Positions 42,009 through 53,300 are shown, counted from the stretch's first letter. The stretch: 64,000 nt of DNA from Xanthomonas phaseoli pv. phaseoli (GCA_022749655.1 CP094243.1:5125419-5189418), one strand, 5' to 3'. Program-made: numbers and translations. The notes: generated from the sequence alone by a model not told the origin.

Positions 42009-42992
42009 TTAGGAAGCGTGGCTGGACGCCCACTGCGCAAGAAGGCTGCCGTAGGGCCGGATGAAATGCTCTTCGGTGAATCTGCCCTGCGTCACGGCGA
42101 GCTGGCTGCGCTCTTGGCGGTCGTAGACGATCTGGGTGGACGAATAATCCTGATGCTTCAGGCTCGGCCGATAGGTCGGCCCCGCTGCAGCGTTGGCGTT
42201 GTAGATTTCTGGCCGGTAGATCTTCTGGAACGTTTCCATCGTGGCGATGGTGCCAATCAGCTCCAGGTTGGTGTAGTCGCCGAGCAGGTCGCCGAAAAAG
42301 TAGAACGCCAAGGGCGCAACGCTGTTGGGCGGCATGAAATAGCGCACCTTGAGGCCCATCTTTTCGAAATACTGATCGGTTAACGAAAACGCGTCCTGCC
42401 GGTATTCGATCCCCAGGATGGGATGCTGGTTGCCGGTGCGGTGATAGGTTCTGCTGGTGGAGACGCTGATGCAGATGACCGGCGACTTCCGGAAATGCGC
42501 GCAGTACGCGTGCGAGTGCACGAAGTGCTTGAATAGCTTGCCGTGCAGGTCGCCAAAATCGTCCGGAATGTTGAAGCCGGACGCGTCTTGGTTGTGCGCG
42601 GGCAGCAGCACGCTGAAATCGTAGTCGCGCACGTAGGAAGAGAAATTATTGCCTGCAATGCCGTCGATGCGCGCACCGGTGTGCCGATCGACGATGGTGG
42701 GCTTCAATATCTCGATCAACGGGAACGCATCGTCCAGCGCGCGTTCGCCGATCTGCATTTCGACCGAAATGATGTCCAGCTCCAGCGCATAGCGGTCGCG
42801 GTTGGGGTTATCCCAGTGCGCCAGGTCGTTGCAGCGGTTGTTGATCATCGCCAGCGTGTTACGCAAGTTTTCCTGGCGTCGCTGACCTCTGGCCAGGTTG
42901 GCGAAATTGGTGGTATTGCGCGTCGTGGCCGAGGGACGGTAGTCCTCATCGAAGCGCAGGCTCTTGATGGCGAAATTCAATGCGTGAGTCAT
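42009..42992 (-). CDS. mesX: DUF1852 protein, MesX type
   Basis: 327-aa cytoplasmic protein, MTHALNFAIKSLRFDEDYRP. DUF1852 features are TRNTTNFANLARGQRRQENL, NRDRYALELDIISVEMQIGE and LELIGTIATMETFQKIYRPE. DUF1852 (MesX) is required for MesD methionine synthase, possibly generating or transferring the methyl group from a cofactor-like donor with O2. The gene lies 28 bp upstream of mesD and downstream of an FMN reductase, in one operon. Confidence 0.82.
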   Translation of the reverse strand: MTHALNFAIKSLRFDEDYRPSATTRNTTNFANLARGQRRQENLRNTLAMINNRCNDLAHWDNPNRDRYALELDIISVEMQIGERALDDAFPLIEILKPTIVDRHTGARIDGIAGNNFSSYVRDYDFSVLLPAHNQDASGFNIPDDFGDLHGKLFKHFVHSHAYCAHFRKSPVICISVSTSRTYHRTGNQHPILGIEYRQDAFSLTDQYFEKMGLKVRYFMPPNSVAPLAFYFFGDLLGDYTNLELIGTIATMETFQKIYRPEIYNANAAAGPTYRPSLKHQDYSSTQIVYDRQERSQLAVTQGRFTEEHFIRPYGSLLAQWASSHAS

Positions 42993-43131
42993 TGCGAACT
43001 GCTGCCTTGTTTCTGAGATGGGAACGCGCATGCGCTGCGTAACGGCGAATGCCGGCGGCATGCAGGCCGGGAATTGGAGCAGTGCGCGCTCGCCTGCTGC
43101 TCCGGTTTCCTGGCGATCGCGAGCTGGGCCC

Positions 43132-43719
43132 TCAGGCTGCAGCCACGCCCTGCGCGGCGATGGACCGCGCATGCCGGGTCAGCTCGATCAAAGGCAATGC
43201 CCGCTGTACCGCCAGCCTGGCCCGCTCGGCCAGCGCCTCGTTGTGCACGCGGTAGTCGAGAAAGTCGCGGTCGGTGGCGTAGACGCCCAGCGGCAGGGTG
43301 CGTGCCTGGAAGAAGCTGAAGAGCGGGCGGAGCTGATGGTCGATCACCAACGCATGGCGGTCGCTGCCCCCGGTTGCGGCGAGCAGCACGGGCGTGTCGA
43401 TCAACGCGTCTTGATCGATGAAATCAAAGAAATGCTTGAACAGCCCGGTGAAGGAGCCGCGGTAGACCGGGGTTGCCACCACCAGGATGTCGGCCTGCTC
43501 CACCAGGCGCAGCGCCTGCTCCACCGCGCCAGGCACCTGGGTCCGCCAGAGCGCGCCAGCGAAGTGCGGTGCCAACGCTCCAATTTCGACCAGATGGCGC
43601 TCGCACGGCACCTGATCGGCGATCAACGCCAGCAGGTGTTCTGCCAGGGCGACAGCCTTGGAGGGGCGTTGCATCCCGCCGGAGACCGCAACGACGCGGA
43701 GTGGGTGTTTGACAGTCAT
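43132..43719 (-). CDS. NADPH-dependent FMN reductase (SsuE/MsuE-like)
   Basis: 195-aa flavodoxin-like reductase: MTVKHPLRVVAVSGGMQRPS, then EQADILVVATPVYRGSFTGL and HFFDFIDQDALIDTPVLLAA. It matches the FMN reductases that feed reduced flavin to two-component monooxygenases. It is first in the operon with mesX and mesD, so it may supply reduced flavin to the oxygen-requiring MesX step. That link is inference from the operon. Confidence 0.85.
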   Translation of the reverse strand: MTVKHPLRVVAVSGGMQRPSKAVALAEHLLALIADQVPCERHLVEIGALAPHFAGALWRTQVPGAVEQALRLVEQADILVVATPVYRGSFTGLFKHFFDFIDQDALIDTPVLLAATGGSDRHALVIDHQLRPLFSFFQARTLPLGVYATDRDFLDYRVHNEALAERARLAVQRALPLIELTRHARSIAAQGVAAA

Positions 43720-43854
43720 GCTGGGAAACCTTGACGGTGGGGATGTCGTGCAGCGCGCCGGAAGATGGCGGTCCGACCCATGGGCCGGGCATTGGTCTGA
43801 ACCGTCGAGCGGCAGCGACTGAACAACGAACCCGATGCTAGGGCTCGCATTCGA

Positions 43855-43877
43855 TGAAGTAAAATGGTGTTATTTCA
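43855..43877. promoter_or_regulatory. Inverted repeat in the LysR/mes divergent promoter
   Basis: TGAA at 43855 and TTCA ending at 43877 bound an imperfect palindrome whose inner arms are TGAAGTAA and TTATTTCA. It lies 26 bp upstream of the LysR ATG. LysR proteins of the MetR type bind TGAA-N-TTCA sites, so this is the likely operator for the mes operon and for autoregulation. Confidence 0.55.
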
Positions 43878-43902
43878 ACAATCCATGAATTCGGATCATT
43901 GA

Positions 43903-44817
43903 ATGCTTGAGCGCATCCATCTCACCATCGTCCAGCAGGTCGAGCAGCAAGGCTCGCTGACAGCCGCTGCCGGCGTGCTGAATCTGACCCAGTCGGCGCT
44001 GAGCCACAGCATGAAGAAGCTGGAACAGCAGTTGGGCACCGACATCTGGTTGCGCGAGGGCCGCAGCCTCCGCCTGACTCAGGCCGGCCAGTACCTGCTG
44101 GCGGTGGCCAACCGGGTGCTACCACAGCTGGATCTGGCCGAAGAGCGGCTGGGGCAGTTTGCGCAGGGCGAGCGCGGTGCGCTGCGCATCGGCATGGAAT
44201 GCCATCCTTGCTACCAGTGGCTGCTCAAGTTGGTGGCGCCGTATCTGGCCACCTGGCCGGATGTGGATGTGGACGTGAAGCAGAAGTTCCAGTTCGGCGG
44301 CATCGGCGCCTTGTTCGGCTACGAGATCGATCTGCTGGTCACACCCGACCCGCTGTTCAAGCCAGGGCTCAGGTTCGAGCCGGTGTTCGACTATGAGCAG
44401 GTGCTGGTGGTGGCCAAGCGCCATGCGCTGGCGTCGGCGGCCTACGTCAAGCCACAGCAGCTCACGCGCGAAGTGCTGATCAGCTACCCGGTGGATCTTG
44501 AGCGCCTGGATATCTACAGCCAGTTCCTGTTGCCGGCCGGCGTTACCCCGCGGCGCCACAAGGCCATCGAAACCACCGACATCATGATGCAGATGGTGGC
44601 CAGCGGCCGCGGCGTGGCTGCCATGCCGCGCTGGCTGGTGGAGGAATATGCGGCCAGGATGGACGTGGTGCCGGTGCGGCTGGGTGCGCGCGGCATCCCC
44701 AAGCAGATCTACCTGGGCGCACGCGAGGCGGACATCGGCATCGATTACCTGCGCGCGTTTATCGAACTGGCGCGTGCGCCGGCCAATGCCACTGCCTCCA
44801 CGCAAGGACCCCACTGA
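43903..44817 (+). CDS. LysR-family regulator (MetR-like)
   Basis: 304-aa LysR-type regulator. N-terminal helix-turn-helix: [40 protein letters not shown]. The effector domain ([40 protein letters not shown]) resembles MetR, which uses homocysteine as coinducer. Divergent from the FMN reductase-mesX-mesD operon, which it probably controls. It overlaps queH by ATGA. Confidence 0.88.
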   Translation: MLERIHLTIVQQVEQQGSLTAAAGVLNLTQSALSHSMKKLEQQLGTDIWLREGRSLRLTQAGQYLLAVANRVLPQLDLAEERLGQFAQGERGALRIGMECHPCYQWLLKLVAPYLATWPDVDVDVKQKFQFGGIGALFGYEIDLLVTPDPLFKPGLRFEPVFDYEQVLVVAKRHALASAAYVKPQQLTREVLISYPVDLERLDIYSQFLLPAGVTPRRHKAIETTDIMMQMVASGRGVAAMPRWLVEEYAARMDVVPVRLGARGIPKQIYLGAREADIGIDYLRAFIELARAPANATASTQGPH

Positions 44818-45485
44818 TGGATTCCACTGCCCAGCGCATGCCACTGCCACTGCCTGATGGCCACGCCAAGGTCTTGCTGCATTCGTGCTGCGCGCCCTGC
44901 TCTGGCGAGGTCATGGAAGCGATGCTGGCCTCGGGCATCGACTACACCATCTTTTTCTACAACCCCAACATTCATCCGCGCAAGGAATACGAGTTGCGCA
45001 AGGACGAGAACGTGCGTTTTGCCGAACAGTTCGGCGTGCCCTTCATCGATGCCGACTACGATCGGGACAACTGGTTCGAGCGGGCACGCGGGATGGAAAA
45101 CGCGCCTGAGCGCGGCGTGCGCTGCACCATGTGCTTCGACATGCGCTTTGAACGCACGGCGCTGTATGCCCACGAGCACGGCTTTCCGGTAATCACCAGT
45201 TCGCTGGGCATCTCGCGCTGGAAAAACATGCAGCAGATTAACGACTGCGGCGTCCGCGCTGCGGCCAGGTATCCCGGCCTGATGTATTGGGAGTACAACT
45301 GGCGCAAGGGCGGCGGCGGCGCCTCGCGCATGATTCAGATCAGCAAGCGCGAACACTTTTATCAACAGGAATACTGCGGTTGCGTCTATTCCCTGCGCGA
45401 CACCAATCGGCATCGTGTGGAGAGCGGCCGCAAGCGCATTCAACTCGGCGTGAAGTTCTACGGCGATGACGCGCCGGAAGACTGA
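44817..45485 (+). CDS. queH: Epoxyqueuosine reductase QueH
   Basis: 222-aa enzyme reducing epoxyqueuosine in tRNA to queuosine, the non-cobalamin alternative to QueG. Cysteine motifs are [38 protein letters not shown] and [17 protein letters not shown], as expected for its metal centres. [17 protein letters not shown] is conserved in the family. Its ATG overlaps the LysR stop, so it is translationally coupled to that gene although functionally unrelated. Confidence 0.92.
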   Translation: MDSTAQRMPLPLPDGHAKVLLHSCCAPCSGEVMEAMLASGIDYTIFFYNPNIHPRKEYELRKDENVRFAEQFGVPFIDADYDRDNWFERARGMENAPERGVRCTMCFDMRFERTALYAHEHGFPVITSSLGISRWKNMQQINDCGVRAAARYPGLMYWEYNWRKGGGGASRMIQISKREHFYQQEYCGCVYSLRDTNRHRVESGRKRIQLGVKFYGDDAPED

Positions 45486-45590
45486 GCCTTTCGCCAGTGC
45501 CACGCAACCACACGTGGATTCCGCGCTGCTTCCCGCCGATCGGTGCGTGTGACGACGCCACCCAATCATCATGACAAGACCGCAAGACCC

Positions 45591-46742
45591 GTGATTTCTA
45601 CCGACACGCCACACCTGGCGAGCACCGTTACCGACGCCTATTCGCTGGAGGTCAGCGTCAAGGACATCGGCGCGTTGACCAACGCAGCGCCGCGCATCGT
45701 GCCTGGCTGCGCCATGTTCATTCCCTACTTGCCAGGCCAGAACGAGGCTGCGCGGCTGGCCGCAGCACGGACGGTGCGCGGCCTGGGTTTCGAACCGGTA
45801 CCGCATCTTTCCGCGCGTCGCATCGGCTCGCCTGAGGAACTGCAGGCATCCGTCGCGCGCCTGGTCGATGAGGCCGGCGTCACCCGCTGCCTGGTGATTG
45901 CGGGCGATCCCGCTACTGCGAAGGGCCCGTTTCCCGACAGCGTGTCGCTGATCGAGACCGGTGTGTTTGAACGCGCAGGCATCCGCAGCGTCGGCGTAGC
46001 GGGTCATCCGGAGGGACATCCGATCATGCGCACGACAGAACAATGGGACGTACTGGAACGCAAGTGTCGCAGCATCCAGGAGCGCGGCATGGCGCCCCTG
46101 ATCGTGACGCAGTTCGGGTTCGATGCCGACCTCGTGGTGACATGGCTGGAAGCGCTGCGCGCGCGTGGCATGAGCCATCCGGTGCGGGTGGGCGTGCCTG
46201 GCCCGGCCAGCGTCGCTGTCCTCGCACGCTATGCGGCACGCTGCGGCGTCGGCGCCTGCGCGTCGGTGCTCTCGAACCATGGCATCTCCATTGGCAAGTT
46301 GTTCGGGAACGCGGGGCCAGATCGCTTTGTCGATCGCCTCGTCAGCCGCCTGACGCAAGCGCATGGAGATGTCCGCCTGCACCTGTTTCCGTTCGGCGGC
46401 ATCGCCCAGTCGGTGGAATGGGTTGCGCAATATCGCTCTCGCAATGCCTCGCAGCGTCTGGTTGGCTCGAGCCTGCGGATCAGGCGTAAAACCAAATCTG
46501 TCTGTGTGTTCGTGAACGCGGGCTCGAGGCGGTCACACCGTTGCTGGTCGGGCCATGAGTCCGCCGCGAGGTCGGCCAGGATGAGATCAGCCGAATGCGC
46601 TGCATCCCCGGTTGGCCAATGCAATCTGGCCTCTACGGCGGCAGTGCGCGAGATTGAAGCAGAATTCTGTCTGCAAGCGCTGCGTGCTTTTGCCTGCACC
46701 AAGGCTGCACCCGCCATTCCGATCACCCTGTTTGCTCGTTGA
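45591..46742 (+). CDS. Methylenetetrahydrofolate reductase-like protein with an odd C-terminus
   Basis: Residues 1-285 follow the MetF-like barrel: SLEVSVKDIGALTNAAPRIV, GCAMFIPYLPGQNEAARLAA, CLVIAGDPATAKGPFPDSV, IRSVGVAGHPEGHPIM, MAPLIVTQFGFDADLVVTWL, DVRLHLFPFGGIAQSVEWVA. After this, about 100 residues (from QYRSRNASQR) are Arg/Ser/Ala-rich without family resemblance and are probably read-through past a lost stop or frameshift. The start is a GTG (MISTDTPHL), uncertain. Related MetF-like proteins serve tetrahydrofolate-dependent demethylation; here the neighbours are mes and queH. Confidence 0.75.
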   Translation: MISTDTPHLASTVTDAYSLEVSVKDIGALTNAAPRIVPGCAMFIPYLPGQNEAARLAAARTVRGLGFEPVPHLSARRIGSPEELQASVARLVDEAGVTRCLVIAGDPATAKGPFPDSVSLIETGVFERAGIRSVGVAGHPEGHPIMRTTEQWDVLERKCRSIQERGMAPLIVTQFGFDADLVVTWLEALRARGMSHPVRVGVPGPASVAVLARYAARCGVGACASVLSNHGISIGKLFGNAGPDRFVDRLVSRLTQAHGDVRLHLFPFGGIAQSVEWVAQYRSRNASQRLVGSSLRIRRKTKSVCVFVNAGSRRSHRCWSGHESAARSARMRSAECAASPVGQCNLASTAAVREIEAEFCLQALRAFACTKAAPAIPITLFAR

Positions 46743-46907
46743 TTCCTGGCCAGCTGCGCGCAGCGCCGCGAGTGTTGCAGCGCACAGCAGACCTGTCACA
46801 AGAGCGCGGTATAACCATCGACGAATCGCGGCGAGGGGGCGCTGCATCCGATGTCGTTGCCATGCGCGATGGCATCGCTTCTGCAATGCTCACGGAGAGA
46901 TCTTGTC

Positions 46908-48865
46908 ATGCCGAAGCCGTCGCTATTGTCGCTGTTGTGCTCCCTCTCACTGCTCTGTGCGCCGCTTGCGGCGGCCGAGTTGCAGCCCAAACAATTGGCT
47001 GGTCCACCGGAAGAGTTCGCGCAAATGCGTGCCCCAGATCCGGCCGAGTCGGCGATCTTGTCCAAGAGTGCATTGCTGCCGGTGGAACTGGCACCGGCCG
47101 GTCAATCCGCACGCTGGCAAGGCAACTTGCCCGTTGAAAACGGGCGCCTGCGCTTCATGGTGCTGTCAGGCGATCAGGTCTGGGATGCTGCGGTGGCTGC
47201 ACCTGAGCTTGCCGGCGCGCGCACCGCCGCGGTGGCGACGCCGCTGCAAGCGCAGCGCACGCTGCTGGGCAGCGCCGAGCATGGCACCAGCGGCATGCGC
47301 TACGCTGTGGAGTCGGCGCGCAACGGCGCCTGGTCATTGACGCTGCAGTCGTCCTCGCCGGTGGCGCAGCGGGGCTACGTGCTGATGGAAGGCGATGCGC
47401 GCACGCAGCTTGCTTCGTACCTGCGCACGCGTCAGCAGCAGGTTGGCCGGTCGCTCACGCTCAATGCGCTGCTGGGCGGCAACGATGTACGCGGCGCCAC
47501 GCTGCTGACGGCACAAGCCGGAACGATCGACCAGGCGAGCCTGCGTGTGATCGATCCGCAAGGCGGTGTGCGCAGCGTGCCGATGGCCGACGACGGCAAG
47601 CACGACGATGGCGCCGCTGGCGATGGCGTGTACGGCGGCACGTTCCAACCGACCAGCGAGGGCACCTGGATTGCGCAGGTCATCGTGCATGGGCATGACC
47701 AGGCTGGCCAGCCGTTCGTGCGGACCAGCGAGCATGTGGTACCGGTGGTGGATACGTCGTTGCGTCTGCTCGGCAATGCACTGGGCGCACGCGCTGCAGA
47801 GGGCACGCGGCTGACGATTGCGCTGCCGGTCGCGGCGCGTGGCAACGTGCCGTCGCATTACCGCGTGTTCGGCCAGATATGGGGCACCGATGCCAAGGGC
47901 AGGGATGTGCCAGTGGCGTGGATCGGCGGCATGCTGACGCCGCAGCAAGGCCAGTTGCCACTGAGTCTGGACGAACGCTGGATTGCGCGTGCCGGTGCGC
48001 GGGCACCGTTTACGCTGCGCAACCTACGCATCGAAGACCCGGACCATTACATTCCGCTGGTGCAGGCCGGCACGCTGCCGCTACAAGTACCTGCGTTGCG
48101 CCGTGCCAGTATCGCCCGCGCCAGCGCGGCGATCGACGAGAGCATGCGCATGGGCCCGCGCCCCACTGCGCTGGCTTCTGCGATGGCGACGGCACAGCCC
48201 CAGGCCGCCACGTCGCAACTGGTGCTGGTGCACGGCTATTGCTCCAACGGTGTGTGGCCGCAGGCGCAATTCACCAATGCATCGACGTTCCTGGATGCCA
48301 AGCAGAACCGCAGCAACGACCAGTTCGCGCAGCGCATCGCGCAGTTCGCCAGCCAATGGTCGTCGTTCTCCACGGTCGCGCACAGCCAGGGCGGCATGGC
48401 CGCGTTGCACCTGTATACCTACTACTGGAGCGGGCTGGATAACGCCAGCGGTGGGCGAGTGATGCAATCGGTGGGCACGCCGTATCAAGGCACCAATCTG
48501 TCCGGCGTGCTGGCCGCGGTGGGTTCGTGGTTCGGCGTGGGCTGCGGCACCAATAGCGACATGACCTACGACGGCGCCAAGGCGTGGCTGGCCGGCATTC
48601 CGGCCGACGCGCGCGCCAAGGTCAACTACTACACCACCTCGTTCGCCAAGACCAACTGGTACACCAACGACTACTGCAACGCTGCCTCGGATCTGGTCTT
48701 GAACGATCCGGAAGACGGCACGGTGGAGCAGGTCAATGCGCAGCTGCCGGGGGCGTGAATCGCGGCCACACCACCGGCCAATGCCACACCACCGGCATGC
48801 GCGACCCGGCGCAGTATCTGGATGCCAACCGCAATGCAGTGATGAATGCGAATGCGGCCCGGTAA
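46908..48865 (+). pseudogene. Secreted alpha/beta hydrolase (conditioned-medium-factor-like), frameshifted at the end
   Basis: Signal peptide MPKPSLLSLLCSLSLLCAPL, cut near LAAAE. A long N-terminal beta-rich part (GVRSVPMADDGKHDDGAAGD, GDGVYGGTFQPTSEGTWIAQ) precedes a C-terminal hydrolase domain: LVLVHGYCSNGVW, the nucleophile elbow FSTVAHSQGGMAALHLYTYY, and VMQSVGTPYQGTNLSG. At a G5 run (48749-48753) the frame stops as AQLPGA; with one more G it continues NRGHTTGQCHTTGMRDPAQY to 48865, adding the likely catalytic His. Similar Xanthomonas proteins are annotated conditioned medium factor; I recall this only loosely. Confidence 0.75.
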
Positions 48866-48926
48866 GACCGGTTGATCTGCGGTGCGATGGCCGGTGCGTG
48901 CGCCGGGCATCGCGTTGCATCCGGCG

Positions 48927-50384
48927 CTAGCGTTGCGGGGCCGGGGCTTGGGTTGATACCACGACCGATTGCGCATCGGCGCCACCGCCGAGCACCTTGT
49001 ACAGGGTCACCCGATTGCTCGCCTCGGTCAGCCGCAGGCTGATCAGTGTCTGTTGTGCGCTGTAGAGCGTGCGCTGCGCATCCAGCGCCACCAGGTAACT
49101 GTCCACGCCACTGCGATAGCGCGCATCCGACAGGCGGAAGCTGCGTTGTGCGGCGGCCACCATCGCCTGTTGCGCATGCATGCGTTCTTCGAGCTGGGTG
49201 CGTTCGGCGAGCGCATCGGCCACTTCACTGAAGGCGGTCTGGATCGCCAATTCGTACTGCGCAATGGTGATGTCCTTTTGCAAGGTGGCTACATCCAGTT
49301 CGGCCTTCAACGCACCGGCGCGGAAGATCGGCAAGCTCACGCTGGGCGAGAACGACCACGTATGGTCGCCATCGAACAGGCTGGACAACGCATCGCTGCC
49401 GCGCCCGGCATTGGCGGTCAACGAAATGGTGGGGAAGAAGGCCGCACGTGCCGCGCCGATATCTGCATTGGCGGCCTTGAGCGTGTGCTCGGCCGACAGC
49501 ACGTCCGGGCGCTGCAACAACACCCGTGATTCCAGCTGGGCCGGCAACGGCGCCAGTGCCACGCCCGTCTCGATCGCATCGCTGGCAGGTAGCAATGCAG
49601 CCGGCACCGAGGTGCCCACTACCAGATTCAAGGCATTGCGCGACTGCGCCAGCTGGGTGGTGTAGTTGGCCACATCAGCGCGCGCGCTTTCCACGCTGGT
49701 CTGGATCTGCGCCAGATCCAGGCCGGACACGATGCCATTGTCGTGCTGCAGCTCGGTCAGATGCAGCGTCTGGCGCTGGCTGTCCAGGGTCTGTTGCGCG
49801 AGGGCCAGACGCTGTTGGTCGGCGGCAACGGTCAACCAGTCGTTGGCCACTTCAGCGACCAGACTCAGACGCGTGCTGCGCTGGGTTTGCTCACTGGCAA
49901 GATAGTTTTCCAGGGCCTGGTTCTTGAGGCTGCGGATGCGGCCGAACAGATCCAGCTCCCAGCTGCTGATGCCGACCTGACCGCTGGCGCTGCGGATGAT
50001 CTGCGGCGCGCCGGTGAAACTGGTCGCTGCAGCGGCGCGCTGCGCGGTGTGCGAGACCGTGGCATCGACGGAAGGAAACAGGTCTGCACGTTGGATGCGG
50101 TACTGCGCGCGTGCCTGCTCGATATTGAGCACCGCCACGCGCAGGTCGCGGTTGTTGTCCAACGCCAGCGCGACCACCTGCTGCAGACGCGCATCGGTCA
50201 CCACCTGTCGCCAATCCAGGGCGGCCACATTCGGCATGCCGGTGCCTGCGTTGCCGGTGCTGCCGGTGTCGCCGATCACGCTGGGCACCGGCGCATCCGG
50301 GCGCGCGTACTGCGGCGCCATGCTGACGCAACCACTCAAGGCGATGGCGCAGGCCACTGCCACACTTGCAACGCGGTAACGCAT
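48927..50384 (-). CDS. RND efflux outer-membrane lipoprotein (OprM/NodT family)
   Basis: 485-aa TolC-like channel. Lipoprotein signal MRYRVASVAVACAIALSGC with lipobox LSGC. Duplicated helical hairpins: VALALDNNRDLRVAVLNIEQ, WELDLFGRIRSLKNQALENY, RPDVLSAEHTLKAANADIGA, SPSVSLPIFRAGALKAELDV. The ATG overlaps the stop of the pump gene, so the three-gene MFP-RND-OMF operon is translationally coupled. The layout resembles Stenotrophomonas smeABC. Confidence 0.93.
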   Translation of the reverse strand: MRYRVASVAVACAIALSGCVSMAPQYARPDAPVPSVIGDTGSTGNAGTGMPNVAALDWRQVVTDARLQQVVALALDNNRDLRVAVLNIEQARAQYRIQRADLFPSVDATVSHTAQRAAAATSFTGAPQIIRSASGQVGISSWELDLFGRIRSLKNQALENYLASEQTQRSTRLSLVAEVANDWLTVAADQQRLALAQQTLDSQRQTLHLTELQHDNGIVSGLDLAQIQTSVESARADVANYTTQLAQSRNALNLVVGTSVPAALLPASDAIETGVALAPLPAQLESRVLLQRPDVLSAEHTLKAANADIGAARAAFFPTISLTANAGRGSDALSSLFDGDHTWSFSPSVSLPIFRAGALKAELDVATLQKDITIAQYELAIQTAFSEVADALAERTQLEERMHAQQAMVAAAQRSFRLSDARYRSGVDSYLVALDAQRTLYSAQQTLISLRLTEASNRVTLYKVLGGGADAQSVVVSTQAPAPQR

Positions 50385-53300
50385 CACGGGGCCACCTCTA
50401 ACGTCTCGGCGGCTGTCGCGCGATCAGACGCCCTACCAGGAAACACACTGCGCACCACCACGTAGAACAACGGCACGAAGAAGATGCCCAGCAGCGTCGA
50501 GACCAGCGTGCCGCCGAACACACCGGTGCCCAGCGAATGGCGTCCGCCGGAACCGGCGCCGCTGCTGACCACCATCGGCAGCACGCCGAGCAGGAACGCC
50601 AGCGAGGTCATCACGATCGGGCGCAAGCGCATGCGCGCGGCATGCAGGGTCGCTTCGATCAGCGGCTGGCCTTTCTCTTCCAGTTCCTTGGCGAACTCCA
50701 CGATCAGGATGCCGTTCTTGGCCGCCAGGCCCATCGTCGCCAGCAGGCCGACCTGGAAATAGATGTCGTTGGAGAGCCCGCGCAGCCACGTTGCCAGCAG
50801 TGCGCCGACGATGCCCACCGGCACCGCCAGCATCACCGAGATCGGGATCGACCAGCTTTCGTAGAGAGCGGCCAGGCACAGGAACACGAACACCAGCGAC
50901 ACTGCGTACAGCATCCAGGTCTGCGCGCCGGCGGCCTGCTCCTGGTAGGACATGCCCGACCAGGCGTAACCCACGTCCTTGCCGATCTTGCCCACCAAGC
51001 CGGCGACGCCGTTCATCGCTTCGCCGGAACTGATGCCACTGGCGGCGCTGCCGGTGATCTCCATCGACTCCACGCCATTGAAGCGGCTCAGCACCTGCGG
51101 CGCATACGCCCACGCGCTGCTGGAGAACGCCGAAAACGGCACCATCTCCGAACTGCTGTTGCGCACGTACCAGCGGCCGATGTCGGCAGGCAGCATGCGC
51201 GCGCTCGCCTCGCCCTGCACGTAGACGCGCTTGACCCGGTTGTTGTTGAGGAAATCGTTGACATAGCTGCCGCCCATCACCGTGGCCAGCGTGGCGTTGA
51301 TGTCCGAAGCACTCAGACCCAGCGCGCCGGCCTTGGCGTCGTCGATCTGCACGCGGTAAGTGGGCGCATCTTCCAGCCCGTTGAAGCGCACGGCAGTCAG
51401 GTCCTTGTCGGCGTTGGCCAGCTGCAGCAGGTGCTGGCGCGCGGTGACCAGCGCGTCGTGGCCCTTGCCGGCCACGTCCTGCAACTGCAAGGTGAAACCG
51501 GAACTGGTCCCCAGGCCGTTGATTGCCGGCGGCGACAGCGCGAATACCTGCGCATCCGGCAGCGTGCCCATCATCGCGCCGGTAATGCGGTTGGCGATCT
51601 CCTGCGCAGGCGCGTCGCGCTGCGCCCAATCCTTGAGCTTGATGAAACCCATGCCCGAGTTCTGGCTGCTGCCGGCAAGGCTGAAGCCGGAGATGGTCAT
51701 CATCCCCGCCACTTCCGGTTGCTTGAGGATGAAGCTGGTGGCCTGATCGATCGACTGCTGCGTGCGCTGCTGGGTGGCGCCGGCCGGCGTGGTGAACATC
51801 ACCATCAACATGCCCTGGTCTTCGTCGGGCAGGAACGAACTGGGCAGGCGCCAGAACAACACCGCCATCACCACCAGCAGCATCAGATAGACCAGCCCGC
51901 CGAGTTTGCGATGGCCGATCAACTTGCCCACGCCGCGGCCATAACCATCGGCGCTGCGGTCGAAGCGGGCATTGAACCAAGCGAAGAAGCGCCCGAGCAC
52001 GCCCTTGCGCGACACCTGTCCACCGTGCGCGACCGGCGTGAGCAGGCTGGCGCACAATGCCGGGCTCAGGGTCAACGCCACCAGCAGCGACAACAGCATC
52101 GCTGCGGCGATGGTCACCGAGAACTGGCGGTAGATTTCGCCAGTGGCGCCGCCGAAAAACGCCATCGGCAGGAACACCGCGGTCAGCACCAGGGCGATGC
52201 CGACCAGTGCGCCGGAGATCTGCCCCATCGAGGTGTGGGTGGCCTGCCGCGGCGACATGCCGTCCTCGCTCATCAGGCGCTCGACGTTCTCCACCACCAC
52301 GATGGCGTCATCGACCAGCAAACCGATCGCCAGCACCATCGCGAACATGGTCAGCGTGTTGATGGAATAGCCGAGCAACGCCAGCACGCCGAAGGTGCCC
52401 AGCAGCACCACCGGCACCGCGATCACCGGGACCAGGGTGGCGCGCCAGTTCTGCAGGAACAGGTACATCACCAACACCACCAGCACGATTGCCTCGAGCA
52501 GGGTCTTGACCACTTCCTCGATGGAAATGCGCACGAACGGCGTGGTGTCGTAGGCGATCTCGTACTTCAGCCCGGCGGGGAAATACGGCTTGAGTTGTTC
52601 CAGCTTGGCTTCCACCGCCTTGGCCGCATCCAGTGCGTTGGCGCCGGTCGCCAGTTCAAGGCCCATGCCCGAGGCCGACTTGCCGTTGTACTTGGAACTG
52701 GAGGCATACGACTTGGACCCCAGCTCCACCCGCGCCACGTCGCGCAGATACACGGTGGCGCCGCCGGGCTGCGACTTCAGCACGATCGCCTCGAATTGCG
52801 CCGGGGTCTTGAGCTTGCTGCGCGAGGTGACCGTGGCGTTGAGCTGCTGGCCCTGCACCGCCGGCAACGCGCCCAACGCGCCGGAGGAGACGTCGGCGTT
52901 CTGCGCCGCAATCGCGGTGCTCACGTCCGCGGGCATCAGCGCGTAGGTGCGCAGTTTCTCCGGATCCAGCCACACCCGCATCGAATACTCGGAGCCGAAC
53001 ACGTTGACTCCGCCGACACCGTTGATGCGGCTGATCGGATCCTGCAGCGTGGACACCATGTAGTCGCCGATGTCGGTGCTGTCCATGCTGCCGTCTTCGG
53101 AGGTGAAGGCCAGCACCATGAACATGCTGCTGCCCATGGACTTGGTGACGGTCACGCCATTGCTCTGCACCGCCTCCGGCAGCATCGCCTCGCCCTGCGA
53201 CACCTTGTTCTGCACCTGCACCTGGGCGGTGTCCGGGTCGGTGCCGGAGTCGAAGGTCAGGGTGATGGAGGCGGTGCCGGCGGAACTGCTGCTGGAGGAC

